Below, piece after piece: positions 9,177 through 18,877 of a stretch of 64,000 nucleotides of DNA. Made by a program: the position numbers and the translations under genes. The DNA lies in NCBI GenBank assembly GCA_903876795.1, contig CAIRBK010000024.1:62001-126000 (forward strand). Reading direction: 5' to 3'. Numbering within the stretch: the stretch's first letter is position 1; every line of letters begins with the position of its first letter. This DNA is from an uncultured Verrucomicrobiota bacterium. GTDB taxonomy: Bacteria > Verrucomicrobiota > Verrucomicrobiia > Opitutales > Opitutaceae. The notes below the pieces were generated by a model. That model was given only the letters and a program-made list of their open reading frames with translations, made no database searches and was not told the DNA's origin.

Positions 9177-10108
9177 ACAACCGTGAACCCATCATCGCCG
9201 TCCTGTGCGGCGGCACCTCGTCGGAACGCGAGGTCTCTCTCGGCTCCGGCGCGGCTTCCGCCCAGGCCTTGGCGCGTGCGTTTCCGACGCGCCTGTTCAT
9301 CGTCGATGCCGACGCGCTGCCGGCCGGCCTCGATCCCGGGCGGCATGTGGTGTTCTCTACGTTGCACGGCACCTTCGGTGAGGACGGCGGCATGCAGCGC
9401 TTGCTCGACGCCGCCGGCGTGGCCTATGCGGGCTGTGATGCCGCGTCCAGCGCGCTGACGATGAACAAGGTCGCCACGAAGGCCGCCGCAGCCGCGCGCG
9501 GGGTCAATGTCGCCAGGCAACTGGCGTTTGCGGCCGACCAGAAGCCTTCGGTCGAGGAAGTCGTGTCGGCGCTGGGCGAACAGGTCGTCGTGAAACCGAG
9601 CGACGAAGGCAGCAGTGTGGGCCTGACCGTCGTGACCGATCGCGACGTGCTGGGGCGGGCGCTCGCCGCGATCACCCGGGGAAATTGGATGATCGAACCG
9701 CGGATTGTCGGGAGGGAGTTGTCCGTCGGTGTGTTGAACGGCAAGGCGATGGGAATCATCGAGATTCGGCCGAAATCAGGGGTTTACGACTATGCCAGCA
9801 AATACACTGCGGGAGCGACCGAGTATCTTGCGCCCGCGCCGTTGCCGGAGTCCCTTACCAGGATGGTGCGGCAGGCTGCGGAAACCGCCTTTGCCGCCTG
9901 CGGTTGCCGGGACTACGCGCGAGTGGATTTCATCCTCTGTGAGCAAAATGTGAATAACCCCCTTTATTTGCTGGAAATCAACACGCTGCCCGGCATGAAA
10001 GACACCAGTCTTTTGCCCAAGAGCGCGAGCTGCGTCGGGCTGGATTTTACCGCGTTGGTGCGTGAATTGGTGAGTCCTGCCGTGAGACGTTTCCGCGCGC
10101 TCCTTTAA
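9173..10108 (+). CDS. ddl: D-alanine--D-alanine ligase
   Basis: 311 residues, normal for Ddl. It makes the D-Ala-D-Ala dipeptide used by MurF. N-terminal CGGTSSEREVSLGSG, HGTFGEDGGMQRLLD, the ATP-grasp element VVKPSDEGSSVGLT and the C-terminal YLLEINTLPGMKDTSLLPKS with Mg-binding E and N are all present. The ATG at 9173 overlaps the preceding stop (ATGA) and begins just before the N-terminal beta strand; a longer in-frame extension exists but lies inside murB. Confidence 0.97.
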   Translation: MNNREPIIAVLCGGTSSEREVSLGSGAASAQALARAFPTRLFIVDADALPAGLDPGRHVVFSTLHGTFGEDGGMQRLLDAAGVAYAGCDAASSALTMNKVATKAAAAARGVNVARQLAFAADQKPSVEEVVSALGEQVVVKPSDEGSSVGLTVVTDRDVLGRALAAITRGNWMIEPRIVGRELSVGVLNGKAMGIIEIRPKSGVYDYASKYTAGATEYLAPAPLPESLTRMVRQAAETAFAACGCRDYARVDFILCEQNVNNPLYLLEINTLPGMKDTSLLPKSASCVGLDFTALVRELVSPAVRRFRALL

Positions 10109-10120
10109 GGCTTTGCGTCC

Positions 10121-11149
10121 ATGAGCCAGTCCAAGTTCAACCCTCCGAGCACCCGCAGCTGGCGAGACATTCCCCAGCAGGTGAAACCGCGCACCATGGG
10201 GCGCGAGGGACGCAAGCGGTTTTTCCTGGCGGTCGGCAACTTGGTGGGCCTCGTTCTCCTGCTCGGGGCGTGCGGCTGGGGGGTTTACGAGGTCGTGTCC
10301 CTCTGGGAGACCGATCCCCGGCGGATAACCGCCCCGACCAAGGGCGTTCCCATTCGCGATATGACGGTGCGCACCGACGGCGTGCTCGACAAGGATTGGG
10401 TGCGCCGGACGCTCGACTTGCCCAAAGGCACGAGCCTCATGGAGATCAATCTGGCCGAGCTTAAGGGTCGCCTGGAGGCCGGCCGCCAGGTCGGCAAGGC
10501 CGTGGTCGAGCGCCGGTTTCCCGACATGCTGCTCGTGACCCTGCAGGAGCGCACGCCGGTGGCCCGGCTGATGGCCCGCTCCGGCGACGCCGAGCCGCAG
10601 GCCTTCGAGGTCGCGCGCGACGGCACCGTGTATTCGGGATACGGATATGACGAGGTCATGCTCGGCTCCCTGCCGTTCATCGACGGCGTCCGCCTTGTGC
10701 GCGACGGGTCCGGGTTCGCCCCGATCGAGGGCATGGACGTGGTCGCCGATCTGCTCGGCACCGCGCAGGCGTCGGCCCCGGCGCTTTACCGTTCGTTCAA
10801 GGTCGTCTCGCTCGCCCGGTTTGCCCTTGATCGCACGCTGGTGGTGAAATCGTCCGAGGTCGAGGCGATCACCTTCGGGGCGTCGCAGGACAGTTTTTAC
10901 CGGCAGATCGCCCGGCTCGACTACATCCTCTCCGAAGTCCCCGCCCAAGCCACGTCCGGCCAGTTGAAGTCCATCAACCTCGCCGTGGGCGACCGGCAGG
11001 TGCCGGTTTCCTTCGAGAACGCTCCGGTCTCCCCGGGTTCGCACCGCGCCCCGGCAGCCCAGTCTTACGGAACGGGGCCCTCCCTGGGCGCCGCCCTTTT
11101 CCAGCCTCCTTCCCGCAATTCCACTTCCTCCTCGAAACGTGATTTCTAG
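10121..11149 (+). CDS. ftsQ: cell division protein FtsQ/DivIB
   Basis: 342 residues. A charged cytoplasmic N-terminus of about 33 residues is followed by one membrane segment (about 34-58) and a periplasmic region starting with a POTRA-like stretch (IRDMTVRTDGVLDKDWVRRTL through VVERRFPDMLLVTLQERTPVA, written here in parts). FtsQ links FtsB/FtsL with the division septum. Sequence conservation in this family is low; identification rests on topology, the POTRA-like FPDMLLVTLQERTP motif and the position between ddl and ftsA. Its 3' end overlaps ftsA by 11 bases. Confidence 0.9.
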   Translation: MSQSKFNPPSTRSWRDIPQQVKPRTMGREGRKRFFLAVGNLVGLVLLLGACGWGVYEVVSLWETDPRRITAPTKGVPIRDMTVRTDGVLDKDWVRRTLDLPKGTSLMEINLAELKGRLEAGRQVGKAVVERRFPDMLLVTLQERTPVARLMARSGDAEPQAFEVARDGTVYSGYGYDEVMLGSLPFIDGVRLVRDGSGFAPIEGMDVVADLLGTAQASAPALYRSFKVVSLARFALDRTLVVKSSEVEAITFGASQDSFYRQIARLDYILSEVPAQATSGQLKSINLAVGDRQVPVSFENAPVSPGSHRAPAAQSYGTGPSLGAALFQPPSRNSTSSSKRDF

Positions 11150-12347
11150 AACCAAGTTCATCGGCGCCGTCGAAATCGGCACCTCGAAGGTCAGCGTTCT
11201 CATCGGCGAGCTCTCCCAAGGCTCCCTTCACATCATCGGCGTGGGCGAATGTCAGTCGCGCGGGGTCATCAAGGGCGCGGTTGCCGACTTCCGCGCCGCC
11301 AGCGAGGCCGCCCACACGGCCCTGATGGCCGCCGAGCAGAACGCCGGCGTGCGCATCGACGAGGTTTATCTCGCCCAGACCGGCGGGCATCTGGACGGCT
11401 TCTACAACGAGGCCTCGGTCAACGTCTCCGCCGCCGACAATCTCGTGAGCGCGCCCGACATCGACACCGTCTGCCGCCTCGCCAAGGCCAAGAACCTTCC
11501 CGAGGGGCGCATGGTCGTCCACCACCTGAGGCGTCCGTTCCGTCTCGACGGGCGGAGCGTCCCCGAGCCCGAGCACCTCGTCGGCCAACGCCTTGAGGTC
11601 GGTTACTGGACCGTTCACGGACAGGAGGGCAAGATCGCCGACAACATCCATGTTATCCGCGGCTTCAACATCCGCGTTGCCGAACTCATTCTTTCCAGTC
11701 TCGCCTCCGGCGCCATGCTCGCGGGGGCCGAGGAAAAGCAGAATGGTGTCCTGGTCGTCGACATCGGCGCCGGCACCACCGACTACGTGCTCTACCGCGA
11801 CGGCTGCGCCCAGGTCACCGGCGTCGTGCCGGTCGGAGGCGGACACCTGACCAACGACCTCAGCCTCGGCCTGCGCGTGACCGAGGGACAGGCCGAGAAG
11901 CTCAAGCTCCGCTTCGGCCGCGGCACCGTCGCCACGAAGGATCGCGCCGAGAAAGTCTGGCTCAACGGCGATTTCGCCATCGGCGACCGTCAATTCCCGC
12001 GCCACACCATCGAGCAGATCACCGCCGCCCGCACCGCCGAGATCTTCGAGGTCGTGCGCAAGAAACTCGGCGCCGCGTTCTCGTCCGAGAAGACCGCCGC
12101 CGGGCTGATCCTCACCGGAGGCACCGCCAAGCTGCCCGGCATCGACGAGGCCGCCGCGCGTGTCTTCGGCGTGCCGGCCCGCCTGGGCGAGGCCCCCGGC
12201 TGGGTGGCTGAAAACCTCCGCGACCCCGGGTTCAGCAGCGTGCTCGGCCTCCTGCACTACGGACTGAGCGCCCGGGCCGAGATGGCCCCGTCCCGCAGCC
12301 GCCCCCGTGCTCCCGGCTGGATGCGTAAACTCTTCGCCACCGCCTGA
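11139..12347 (+). CDS. ftsA: cell division protein FtsA
   Basis: 402 residues, actin-like ATPase that tethers FtsZ filaments to the membrane. Actin-fold nucleotide motifs are visible: GAVEIGTSKVSVLIGE at the N-terminus, VVDIGAGTTDYVLYRDG near 205 and LTGGTAKLPGIDEAAARVFG near 326. The extreme C-terminus GWMRKLFATA is amphipathic and basic, as expected for the membrane-targeting helix. The start is a GTG at 11139 that overlaps ftsQ by 11 bases; there is no better in-frame start before the first actin strand. Confidence 0.95.
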   Translation: MISRTKFIGAVEIGTSKVSVLIGELSQGSLHIIGVGECQSRGVIKGAVADFRAASEAAHTALMAAEQNAGVRIDEVYLAQTGGHLDGFYNEASVNVSAADNLVSAPDIDTVCRLAKAKNLPEGRMVVHHLRRPFRLDGRSVPEPEHLVGQRLEVGYWTVHGQEGKIADNIHVIRGFNIRVAELILSSLASGAMLAGAEEKQNGVLVVDIGAGTTDYVLYRDGCAQVTGVVPVGGGHLTNDLSLGLRVTEGQAEKLKLRFGRGTVATKDRAEKVWLNGDFAIGDRQFPRHTIEQITAARTAEIFEVVRKKLGAAFSSEKTAAGLILTGGTAKLPGIDEAAARVFGVPARLGEAPGWVAENLRDPGFSSVLGLLHYGLSARAEMAPSRSRPRAPGWMRKLFATA

Positions 12348-12370
12348 ACCCGTTTCAAGAGGACCCAGCC

Positions 12371-13687
12371 ATGAATTCGCCCGAACTCCCGCTCTCCCAC
12401 GAAATCCTCACCGACCGCACCATCGCCATCAAGCTCGTCGGCATCGGCGGCGCCGGCTCCAACGCCGTGGACCGCCTGAAAATGGAAAACCTCGACCGTC
12501 TGCAGATGGCGGTCATCAACACCGACCACCAGGCGCTGGCCAGCTCGCCCGTCCAGGACCGGGTGTTCATCGGTTCCACCGTGACCCGCGGTCTCGGCGC
12601 GGGGGGCGATCCCGACCTCGGTCGCGACGCCGCCGAGGCCGACCGCGAGAAAATCGCCGCCGTCGTCAAAGACTGCGACCTGGTGTTTCTCGTCGCAGGC
12701 ATGGGTGGGGGCACGGGCAGCGGAGCGGCGCCGACCGTGGCCCAAATCGCGTCCGAGGCCGGGGCCCTCGTCATCGCCTTCGTCACGCTGCCCTTCACCT
12801 TCGAGGGCGGTCGCCGGGCAAAGCAGGCGGAGGACGGGCTCGCCGCGCTCCGCAAGGTTTGCGACGCCGTCATCCCGCTGCCCAACGACATTCTGCTCCA
12901 GCAGGCCGAGGAGGGCGAGAAGGCCCTCGATTCCTTCGCCCGGGCCGACGCGTGGATCGGCCGCGCCGTGAAATCCATCTGGTCGATGCTCTTCCGCACC
13001 GGTTTGATCAATCTCGACTTCGCCACGCTCCGCCAGGCCTTCCACACGCGCGGTGGCAAGACCCTCTTCGGCCTCGGCGCCGGCGCCGGTGAAAACGCCG
13101 TGTCCGACGCCATCGAGTCGCTCAAGCTGTGCCCGTTGCGCGCCACCCCTGAGTTCGCCCGCAAGGCCGACCGGCTGCTCGTCAACATCGTCGGCGGCAC
13201 CGATCTCACGCTGCCCAAGGTCAACGAAATCATGACCGCCGTGACCGAGGAATTCGGTCGTGATTCGCACGTCATCATGGGCGCGGTCATCGACGAGGAC
13301 ATGCAGGGCAAGGTCGAGGTGGTCGTGCTCGGCACGAGTGACATCGGAGGTCGCTCCGGAGGAGTACGCCGTCCCCCCGCGCAGTCCCGGTCGGCTCGTC
13401 CGATAGCCACCGCCCCGGCAATCCCGGCCGGCGAGTCGCCGGTCGAGGGCGAGATTCCCGCCGTTGCCGCGGCGGTGACGCCGGCCCCGGTCGACGCTGC
13501 AAAACCCTCGTCGAACGCGAAAAAAATCACTCACGAGCCGCTCGCCAAACCGGTCGCCCAGGATGAGTTCACCTTTAACGAAGTCGAGAGCCGCGGTCAT
13601 TTCGACAAGACCGACCGCAACCTTTTCGAGGGGCAGGACCTCGACGTGCCGACCTATCTCCGCAAGGGCATCCGGCTGGCGCTGTGA
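12371..13687 (+). CDS. ftsZ: cell division protein FtsZ
   Basis: 438 residues, tubulin-like GTPase forming the division ring. GIGGAGSNAV is at about 24-33, the tubulin signature GGGTGSG at 112-118, and the NIVGGTDLTL segment in the C-terminal globular part. A variable Ala/Pro-rich linker from about 320 leads to the conserved terminal peptide DLDVPTYLRKG, which binds FtsA and other partners. A purine-rich ribosome site (AAGAGGA) lies about 8 bases before the ATG. It is the last dcw gene here; obg follows after about 100 bases. Confidence 0.97.
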   Translation: MNSPELPLSHEILTDRTIAIKLVGIGGAGSNAVDRLKMENLDRLQMAVINTDHQALASSPVQDRVFIGSTVTRGLGAGGDPDLGRDAAEADREKIAAVVKDCDLVFLVAGMGGGTGSGAAPTVAQIASEAGALVIAFVTLPFTFEGGRRAKQAEDGLAALRKVCDAVIPLPNDILLQQAEEGEKALDSFARADAWIGRAVKSIWSMLFRTGLINLDFATLRQAFHTRGGKTLFGLGAGAGENAVSDAIESLKLCPLRATPEFARKADRLLVNIVGGTDLTLPKVNEIMTAVTEEFGRDSHVIMGAVIDEDMQGKVEVVVLGTSDIGGRSGGVRRPPAQSRSARPIATAPAIPAGESPVEGEIPAVAAAVTPAPVDAAKPSSNAKKITHEPLAKPVAQDEFTFNEVESRGHFDKTDRNLFEGQDLDVPTYLRKGIRLAL

Positions 13688-13788
13688 GTCTCGGTGTCGC
13701 GCGGTGTCCAAGCCCCGCCGACCGAGATTTACCCGTCTTTTGAAAGGCACCCCTTGGCAAGCGCGCGGCTTTGTGCAGCATCGGCTCC

Positions 13789-14814
13789 ATGTTCGTAGAC
13801 GAGTGCGTAATCAAAGTTCAAGCAGGTGATGGCGGTCGCGGAGCCGTGAGCTTCCGCCGCGAAAAATACGAGCCCTGGGGCGGTCCCAACGGCGGCGACG
13901 GCGGTCGCGGCGGCGACGTGATTTTGTTGGGCGACGACGACACCAACAATCTCGTGGACTACAAATACAAGCCGCACTGGAACGCCAAGGCCGGCGACTA
14001 TGGTCAAGGCGCGGATTGCAACGGAAAGGAGGGCGAATCCGTAATCCTCCGCCTCCCGCTCGGCACCGTTGTGATCGACGAGGAAACCGGCAAGGCCGTC
14101 GCGGAATTGATTGAGGACGGTCAGCAGATCGTCCTGTGCAAGGGCGGCAACGGTGGCTGGGGCAACACGCATTTCAAGACCGCCACCAACCGCGCCCCCA
14201 AAAGGTCCAACCCCGGCCAGCCCGGCGAAGCCGGCAAGTTTCGCCTCGTCCTCAAGAGCATCGCCGACATCGGCCTCGTCGGCTTCCCCAACGCCGGCAA
14301 ATCCTCCCTCACCGCCCGCATCACCAAGGCTCGGCCGAAGACCGCCGCCTACCCCTTCACCACGCTCCATCCCCAGATCGGGGTGATCGAGTATCCCGAG
14401 ACGTTCGACCGCCTGCTCATCGCCGATGTCCCCGGCTTGATCGAGGGAGCCAGTGAAAACCGCGGGCTCGGCCATCGCTTCCTCCGCCATATCGAACGCT
14501 GCACGCTGCTGATGTTCCTGATCGACATGGCCGGCACCGACGACCGCGACCCGCGCGACGACTACAAAACCCTCGTCAACGAGCTCAAGCTCTACGACAA
14601 GTCTCTCCTTAAAAAGCCCCGCGTCGTCGTGGCCAACAAGATGGACGTGCCCGCCGCCGCCGCCAACCTCAAGAAGTTCAAGACCCGGCACAAGGTGGAC
14701 ATCCTCAAAATCTCCTGCGCGACCGGCGACGGCCTCGAAGAGCTCAAGCTGGCCCTGCGCAAGCGCGTCATCAAACATGGAGGCAAGCCCCGCCTCATCA
14801 AGAAAACCGCCTGA
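13789..14814 (+). CDS. obg: Obg-family GTPase
   Basis: 341 residues. The N-terminal glycine-rich Obg domain begins FVDECVIKVQAGDGGRGAVS and includes GGPNGGDGGRGGDV. The GTPase domain has G1 GFPNAGKSS, switch AYPFTTLHPQIG, G3 DVPGLIEGA and G4 NKMD. It acts in 50S ribosome maturation and stress/replication control. It ends about 30 residues after the GTPase domain, so the optional OCT domain is missing. An in-frame TTG lies 18 bases upstream, but the ATG at 13789 is preferred because family members begin with (K)FVDE. Confidence 0.96.
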   Translation: MFVDECVIKVQAGDGGRGAVSFRREKYEPWGGPNGGDGGRGGDVILLGDDDTNNLVDYKYKPHWNAKAGDYGQGADCNGKEGESVILRLPLGTVVIDEETGKAVAELIEDGQQIVLCKGGNGGWGNTHFKTATNRAPKRSNPGQPGEAGKFRLVLKSIADIGLVGFPNAGKSSLTARITKARPKTAAYPFTTLHPQIGVIEYPETFDRLLIADVPGLIEGASENRGLGHRFLRHIERCTLLMFLIDMAGTDDRDPRDDYKTLVNELKLYDKSLLKKPRVVVANKMDVPAAAANLKKFKTRHKVDILKISCATGDGLEELKLALRKRVIKHGGKPRLIKKTA

Positions 14815-14842
14815 TGATCCACCGGCTCCTTTACCCAAGAGC

Positions 14843-15361
14843 ATGACCCTTACCCCCGAACACCGCTCCCTGTTGATGCGCTCCAACCGGCTGCTTGGCG
14901 CGACCCTCGTCGAGTCCAACCTCGTCAAGATCGAGAATCTGGAGGCCGCCAACGAACGCTTGCTCGAGCTCATCGGCGGCGGCGATTACCGGAGGAGCTC
15001 CGTGCTCGCGATTCTCGCCTACGAGCTCCATGTCCTCAACGAATTCGACGTCATTCACCACGTGATGGACGAGCACGGCACCGGTTTGGTGGATCTGCGC
15101 TCCTACGACGTGCCCGAGGAGGTGCGCGCCATTACGGAACTCGGCGCCTGCCGGGCGACTTGGACGGTGCCCTTTGATTGCGAGGAGGAAGTCTATTTCG
15201 TGGCCACGGCTTATTACCTCAGCCCGGCGGTGCGCGCCTACTGGGAAAAGACCTTGGGGGGCCTCATCGTCTGGTATTGCACCAGCCTGGAGATGCTCGC
15301 CGATTACATGGACAAAATCGAGGCGTCCAAGGGTGCGTCCCCGGCCTCCGCCAACTCCTAA
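14843..15361 (+). CDS. free-standing MshEN/GspE-N-like domain protein
   Basis: 172 residues, no signal peptide or membrane segment. Residues about 13-45 ([20 protein letters not shown]) resemble the RLGxxLxxxGLIxxxxLxxAL pattern that opens the N-terminal domain of GspE/PilB/MshE ATPases. The second half ([10 protein letters not shown], then [19 protein letters not shown]) follows the second MshEN half in layout. It ends 5 bases before the gspE-like ATPase, which has its own N-terminal domain, so this may be a split-off or duplicated regulatory domain. Some glycines that bind c-di-GMP in MshEN are replaced (V-E-S-N-L), so nucleotide binding is uncertain. The fold call is a pattern-based inference. 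Confidence 0.6.
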   Translation: MTLTPEHRSLLMRSNRLLGATLVESNLVKIENLEAANERLLELIGGGDYRRSSVLAILAYELHVLNEFDVIHHVMDEHGTGLVDLRSYDVPEEVRAITELGACRATWTVPFDCEEEVYFVATAYYLSPAVRAYWEKTLGGLIVWYCTSLEMLADYMDKIEASKGASPASANS

Positions 15362-15366
15362 GCCTC

Positions 15367-17097
15367 ATGCCCCTCGGCAAAATCCAGACCCAGATCGTCA
15401 ACCGTCTCGTGGAGATGGGCCGGCTCGGCGAAGTCCAGCGCGACGCGCTCATCAACCACCCCTCCGATCTCAACGGCGACGCCCTCGACAAGCTCCTGGT
15501 CGACGAATACCGGGTCACGCCGTTTCAGATTTTTGTCGCGCGCGCCCGGGCCGTGGGCATGGCACCCTTCAATATTTCCCGCTGGCGGGTGGGGCCGCAG
15601 ACCTTCGAGCGCATCTCCCAGGATTTCTGCATTGAAAACCTCGTTATTCCTGTCGGCCAAGTCGGCGACGCCTTGCTGGTCGCGATGGCCAATCCCTTCG
15701 ACACGTCCATCGCCCAGAAGGTCGTCGAGAAGACGGGCATGCACGTGGTGCACCTCTTTGCCCGCGAGAAGGACCTGAAGGCTAAGTTCAACGCCGACAA
15801 GCCCGCCTCCACCGCCCTCGGGTTCGACGACGTGATGGGCGCCATCGCCACCGACGACGACGCCCTCGCCGAAGCCAGGATCGACGACAGCGAGGAGGAC
15901 ACCGGCGGAGTCAGCGAGGCCTCGGCGCCCATCGTGCAGCTCGCCAATCGCATCGTCGAGGAAGCCTACCATGCCGGCACCTCGGATATTCATATCGAGC
16001 CGCAGGAAAAAGAGATTGTCGTCCGCTACCGCGTCGACGGCATCTGCCATGAGAAGCTGCGCCTGCCGCGCAAGGTTGGCCCCGCCCTGGTCGCACGCCT
16101 GAAGATCATGTGCAACCTCGACATCGCCGAGCGCCGCCTGCCGCAGGACGGACGTATCGTCTTCAAGCAATACACCAAGAAGGGCATCGACATCGACCTG
16201 CGCGTCTCCACCGCCCCGCTCAATCACGGCGAGGGTGTGGTCATGCGTATCCTCGACAAGCAGAAGTCCACGCTGCCGATGACCGCGCTCGGCTTCTCGC
16301 CGGAGAACCTGGAGAAATACCGCGAGGTCATCCGCCAGCCCTACGGCATGATTCTCCATTGCGGCCCGACCGGCTCCGGCAAGTCGATGACGCTCTACTC
16401 GGCCCTCAACGAGATCAATTCCCCGGAACTGGTCATCCGCACCGCCGAAGACCCGATCGAATACACGCTCGCCGGCATCAACCAGATGCAGATGCACCGG
16501 CAGATAGGCCTTACCTTTGCCAGCGCGCTGCGCGCATTCCTGCGCCAGGACCCCGACATCATCCTGGTGGGCGAAATCCGCGACAAGGAGACCGCCAACA
16601 TCGCCGTCGAGGCCGCACTCACCGGCCACTTGCTCATCTCCACCCTGCACACCAACGACGCACCCAGCACGGTCGCCCGTCTGACCGACATGGGCATCGA
16701 GCCGTTCATGATCTCCTCGTCCCTGCTGTGCGTCTGCGCGCAGCGCCTCATGCGCCGCGCGTGCAAGACCTGCAAGATCCAGACCGAGCCCTCCCCGCGT
16801 GAAAAAGAGTTGCTGGAAAAGGCGCTCGGCTGGAGCGGTCCGATTTTCAAGGCCGCCCCCAAGGGCTGCGCGAAGTGCGGCGGGTCGGGCTACAAGGGCC
16901 GCGTGGGCATCCACGAGCTGATGATCATCAACGCGGAACTCATCATGGGCATCAACAACGGCCTGGAAACCGCTGAACTCAAAAAAATCTGCATGCGCAA
17001 CGGCATGAAGACGCTCCACCAAGACTCGATGCTCAAGGTCAAGGAAGGCCTCACCACCATGGAGGAGGCCATCGCCAACGTGCCCCCCGATTTGTGA
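15367..17097 (+). CDS. GspE/PilB-type secretion or pilus assembly ATPase
   Basis: 576 residues, full length for a GspE/PilB motor. The N-terminal domain (residues about 1-150) is MshEN-like; the C-terminal AAA-type core has Walker A GPTGSGKS at 333-340, Asp box [16 protein letters not shown], Walker [20 protein letters not shown] and the His box [17 protein letters not shown]. Two CxxC pairs (RACKTCK and [10 protein letters not shown]) form the zinc-binding site found in PilB and most GspE proteins. It powers assembly of a pseudopilus or type IV pilus from the cytoplasmic face. No pilin or secretin gene is adjacent, so type II secretion and type IV pilus cannot be separated from this sequence. 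Confidence 0.92.
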   Translation: MPLGKIQTQIVNRLVEMGRLGEVQRDALINHPSDLNGDALDKLLVDEYRVTPFQIFVARARAVGMAPFNISRWRVGPQTFERISQDFCIENLVIPVGQVGDALLVAMANPFDTSIAQKVVEKTGMHVVHLFAREKDLKAKFNADKPASTALGFDDVMGAIATDDDALAEARIDDSEEDTGGVSEASAPIVQLANRIVEEAYHAGTSDIHIEPQEKEIVVRYRVDGICHEKLRLPRKVGPALVARLKIMCNLDIAERRLPQDGRIVFKQYTKKGIDIDLRVSTAPLNHGEGVVMRILDKQKSTLPMTALGFSPENLEKYREVIRQPYGMILHCGPTGSGKSMTLYSALNEINSPELVIRTAEDPIEYTLAGINQMQMHRQIGLTFASALRAFLRQDPDIILVGEIRDKETANIAVEAALTGHLLISTLHTNDAPSTVARLTDMGIEPFMISSSLLCVCAQRLMRRACKTCKIQTEPSPREKELLEKALGWSGPIFKAAPKGCAKCGGSGYKGRVGIHELMIINAELIMGINNGLETAELKKICMRNGMKTLHQDSMLKVKEGLTTMEEAIANVPPDL

Positions 17098-17108
17098 TCC
17101 CTCCACCC

Positions 17109-17615
17109 ATGAAACGTCTGTTCATCCTCGTTGCCTGCGCCGTTCTGGTGTTGTCCGCCGGCTGCTCCAAAAAGTCGAAGGAGGTCTCTGCGGCCGTCAA
17201 AGCCGAGGCCGCCAGCCTGGCCAGCGAGGGGCAGTTCGCCATTCAGATCCGCGAGTTTTCACGCGCCGAGGAGCTGTTCCAGCGTGCGCTCAAGCTGCGC
17301 GACGACGTCCCCGAATACTGGGTCTCCCTGGGCATGGCCCTTCGCAGGCAGGACAAAAAGGAAGGCGCGCGCAAGGCCTACAAAGAGGCGCTCGACCTGC
17401 ACGCCGCGCGTTACAAAGAGGACAACCAGCCGGAACAGCTCTCGCAGCAGGCCTTCGTGCTCGCGCTGCTCGGCCGCACCGAGGAGGCGCTCAAGCTCCT
17501 GCAGCAGGGGCTCAAGGATCATCCCGAAAGCCCGGTGATGAAAAAGATGGCCGATCCACGCGGCCTGCCGCGCACGTTTCAGTCCGAGGATTTCAAGTCA
17601 CTGACCGTCCTCTGA
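17109..17615 (+). CDS. TPR-containing lipoprotein
   Basis: 168 residues. Signal peptide MKRLFILVACAVLVLSAGC with lipobox SAGC puts the lipidated cysteine at 19. The mature part has two or three tetratricopeptide-like helix pairs (FSRAEELFQRALKLRDDVPE and GRTEEALKLLQQGLKDHPES). It starts 11 bases after the ATPase gene and is probably in the same operon, which suggests a pilotin- or PilF-like assembly role, by analogy with TPR lipoproteins that help secretin assembly. An in-frame GTG 15 bases upstream overlaps the ATPase stop; the ATG directly before the basic n-region is preferred. Confidence 0.8.
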   Translation: MKRLFILVACAVLVLSAGCSKKSKEVSAAVKAEAASLASEGQFAIQIREFSRAEELFQRALKLRDDVPEYWVSLGMALRRQDKKEGARKAYKEALDLHAARYKEDNQPEQLSQQAFVLALLGRTEEALKLLQQGLKDHPESPVMKKMADPRGLPRTFQSEDFKSLTVL

Positions 17616-17681
17616 CCCCGCCTTCGCGTCGGGTCGGGAGTTCCGGCGATGCGTGCGCGGATTCCGCCTGCGGCGGTAGGC

Positions 17682-18764
17682 TCAAGCGTAAACGCCGCCG
17701 CCTAGCAGGCGTTCGCCGTCGTGGATCGCGAGGATCTGGCCGGCGGCCAGGCCGCGCTGGGGCTCGTCGAATTTGACCAGCGCCGTGTCGCCGCCTTCGG
17801 GGATGATCTCAATGGCGACGCGCGGGTCGCGGTAGCGCACGCGGCCCTCCAACCGGCGCGGCGCGGTGACCGGGGCGCCGTTCCACTGGAGCGAATGCAC
17901 GCGCACCTCGTTTTGGAAAAGACCGGGCGCGCCGGCGGCGTCGAAGGCCACCAGCAGCGCGTTGTCCGCCGCCCGCTTGCCGACCACGACGTAGGCCTGG
18001 TTGTCGGTGTTGGACGGCACGCCGATGCCCTTGCGCTGGCCGAGGGTGTAATAGTGCAGGCCGCGGTGTTGGCCCAGGGGTTTGCCGTCGGTGGCGCGCA
18101 CGATGGGGCCCGGCTGGTCGGGCACGTATTGGCGCAGGAAATCCTGCATCTTCACCTCTCCGATGAAACAGATGCCCTGGCTGTCCTTTTTGCCGGCGGT
18201 GGGCAGGCCTGCCTCGGCGGCGAGGCGGCGAAGCTCGGGTTTGGGCAGGTGGCCGACGGGGAAACGCGCTTCGGCCAGCTGGGACTGGGAGAGCAGGGCG
18301 AGGAAGTAGGACTGGTCCTTGTTTTTGTCGGCTCCCTCGACGAGTGCAAGGGATCCGTCGGGCAGCGTCTCGCGCCGCGCGTAGTGGCCGGTGGCGACCG
18401 CGGAGAACCCGTGGTCGCGGGCCCATTGGCGGAAGACCCCGAACTTGATCTCGCGGTTGCACATGATGTCGGGGTTGGGCGTGAGGCCGCGCCGGTAACC
18501 GTCGAGCAGATACGCGACGACGCGCTCGCGATAGTCCCGCATGAGGTTGACGACGCGGAATTCGATCCCGAGTCGATCGCAGACCGCGCGGGCGTCCTCG
18601 ATGTCACTCATCCACGGGCAGTGGCCGATGATGTTGTCCTCGTTGATCCAGTTCTTCATGTAGGCGCCCACGAGAGCGTGGCCCTTTTGCTTGAGCAGCA
18701 GGGCGGCGACGGAGCTGTCGACTCCGCCGGACATGGCGACGAGGATTTTTTCAGGCGCGGACAC
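17682..18764 (-). CDS. mnmA: tRNA-specific 2-thiouridylase
   Basis: About 360 residues from a GTG at 18764. It thiolates U34 of tRNA(Lys/Glu/Gln); a tRNA-Lys and tRNA-Gln lie in this window. The PP-loop [16 protein letters not shown] opens the protein, the first catalytic cysteine is in [13 protein letters not shown], and the second in [11 protein letters not shown]. The C-terminal RNA-binding beta-barrel is complete. The GTG is chosen because only four residues then precede the PP-loop strand ([13 protein letters not shown]), as in the family; an in-frame ATG at 18857 would add 31 residues and reach into the upstream region of the divergent gene. The 3' end is convergent with the TPR lipoprotein gene. 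Confidence 0.93.
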   Translation of the reverse strand: MSAPEKILVAMSGGVDSSVAALLLKQKGHALVGAYMKNWINEDNIIGHCPWMSDIEDARAVCDRLGIEFRVVNLMRDYRERVVAYLLDGYRRGLTPNPDIMCNREIKFGVFRQWARDHGFSAVATGHYARRETLPDGSLALVEGADKNKDQSYFLALLSQSQLAEARFPVGHLPKPELRRLAAEAGLPTAGKKDSQGICFIGEVKMQDFLRQYVPDQPGPIVRATDGKPLGQHRGLHYYTLGQRKGIGVPSNTDNQAYVVVGKRAADNALLVAFDAAGAPGLFQNEVRVHSLQWNGAPVTAPRRLEGRVRYRDPRVAIEIIPEGGDTALVKFDEPQRGLAAGQILAIHDGERLLGGGVYA

Positions 18765-18877
18765 GGTGCATGACGACGTGGCGGCGCGGGGTCTTTTGTC
18801 AATCGCGCCGCCGTCGCTGGCCAAGCTTTCGGTCTTGTGCGATGGTTGACACGGCAAATGATGGTCGTCGAAACGCC

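Noticed and set aside
12257..13750. Open frame of about 500 codons opposite ftsZ
   Set aside because: It is a shadow of ftsZ with no motif; same reason as other antisense frames in the dcw region.
16110..16802. An Arg-rich open frame inside gspE on the same strand
   Set aside because: It is a +1 frame shadow of a strongly conserved ATPase.
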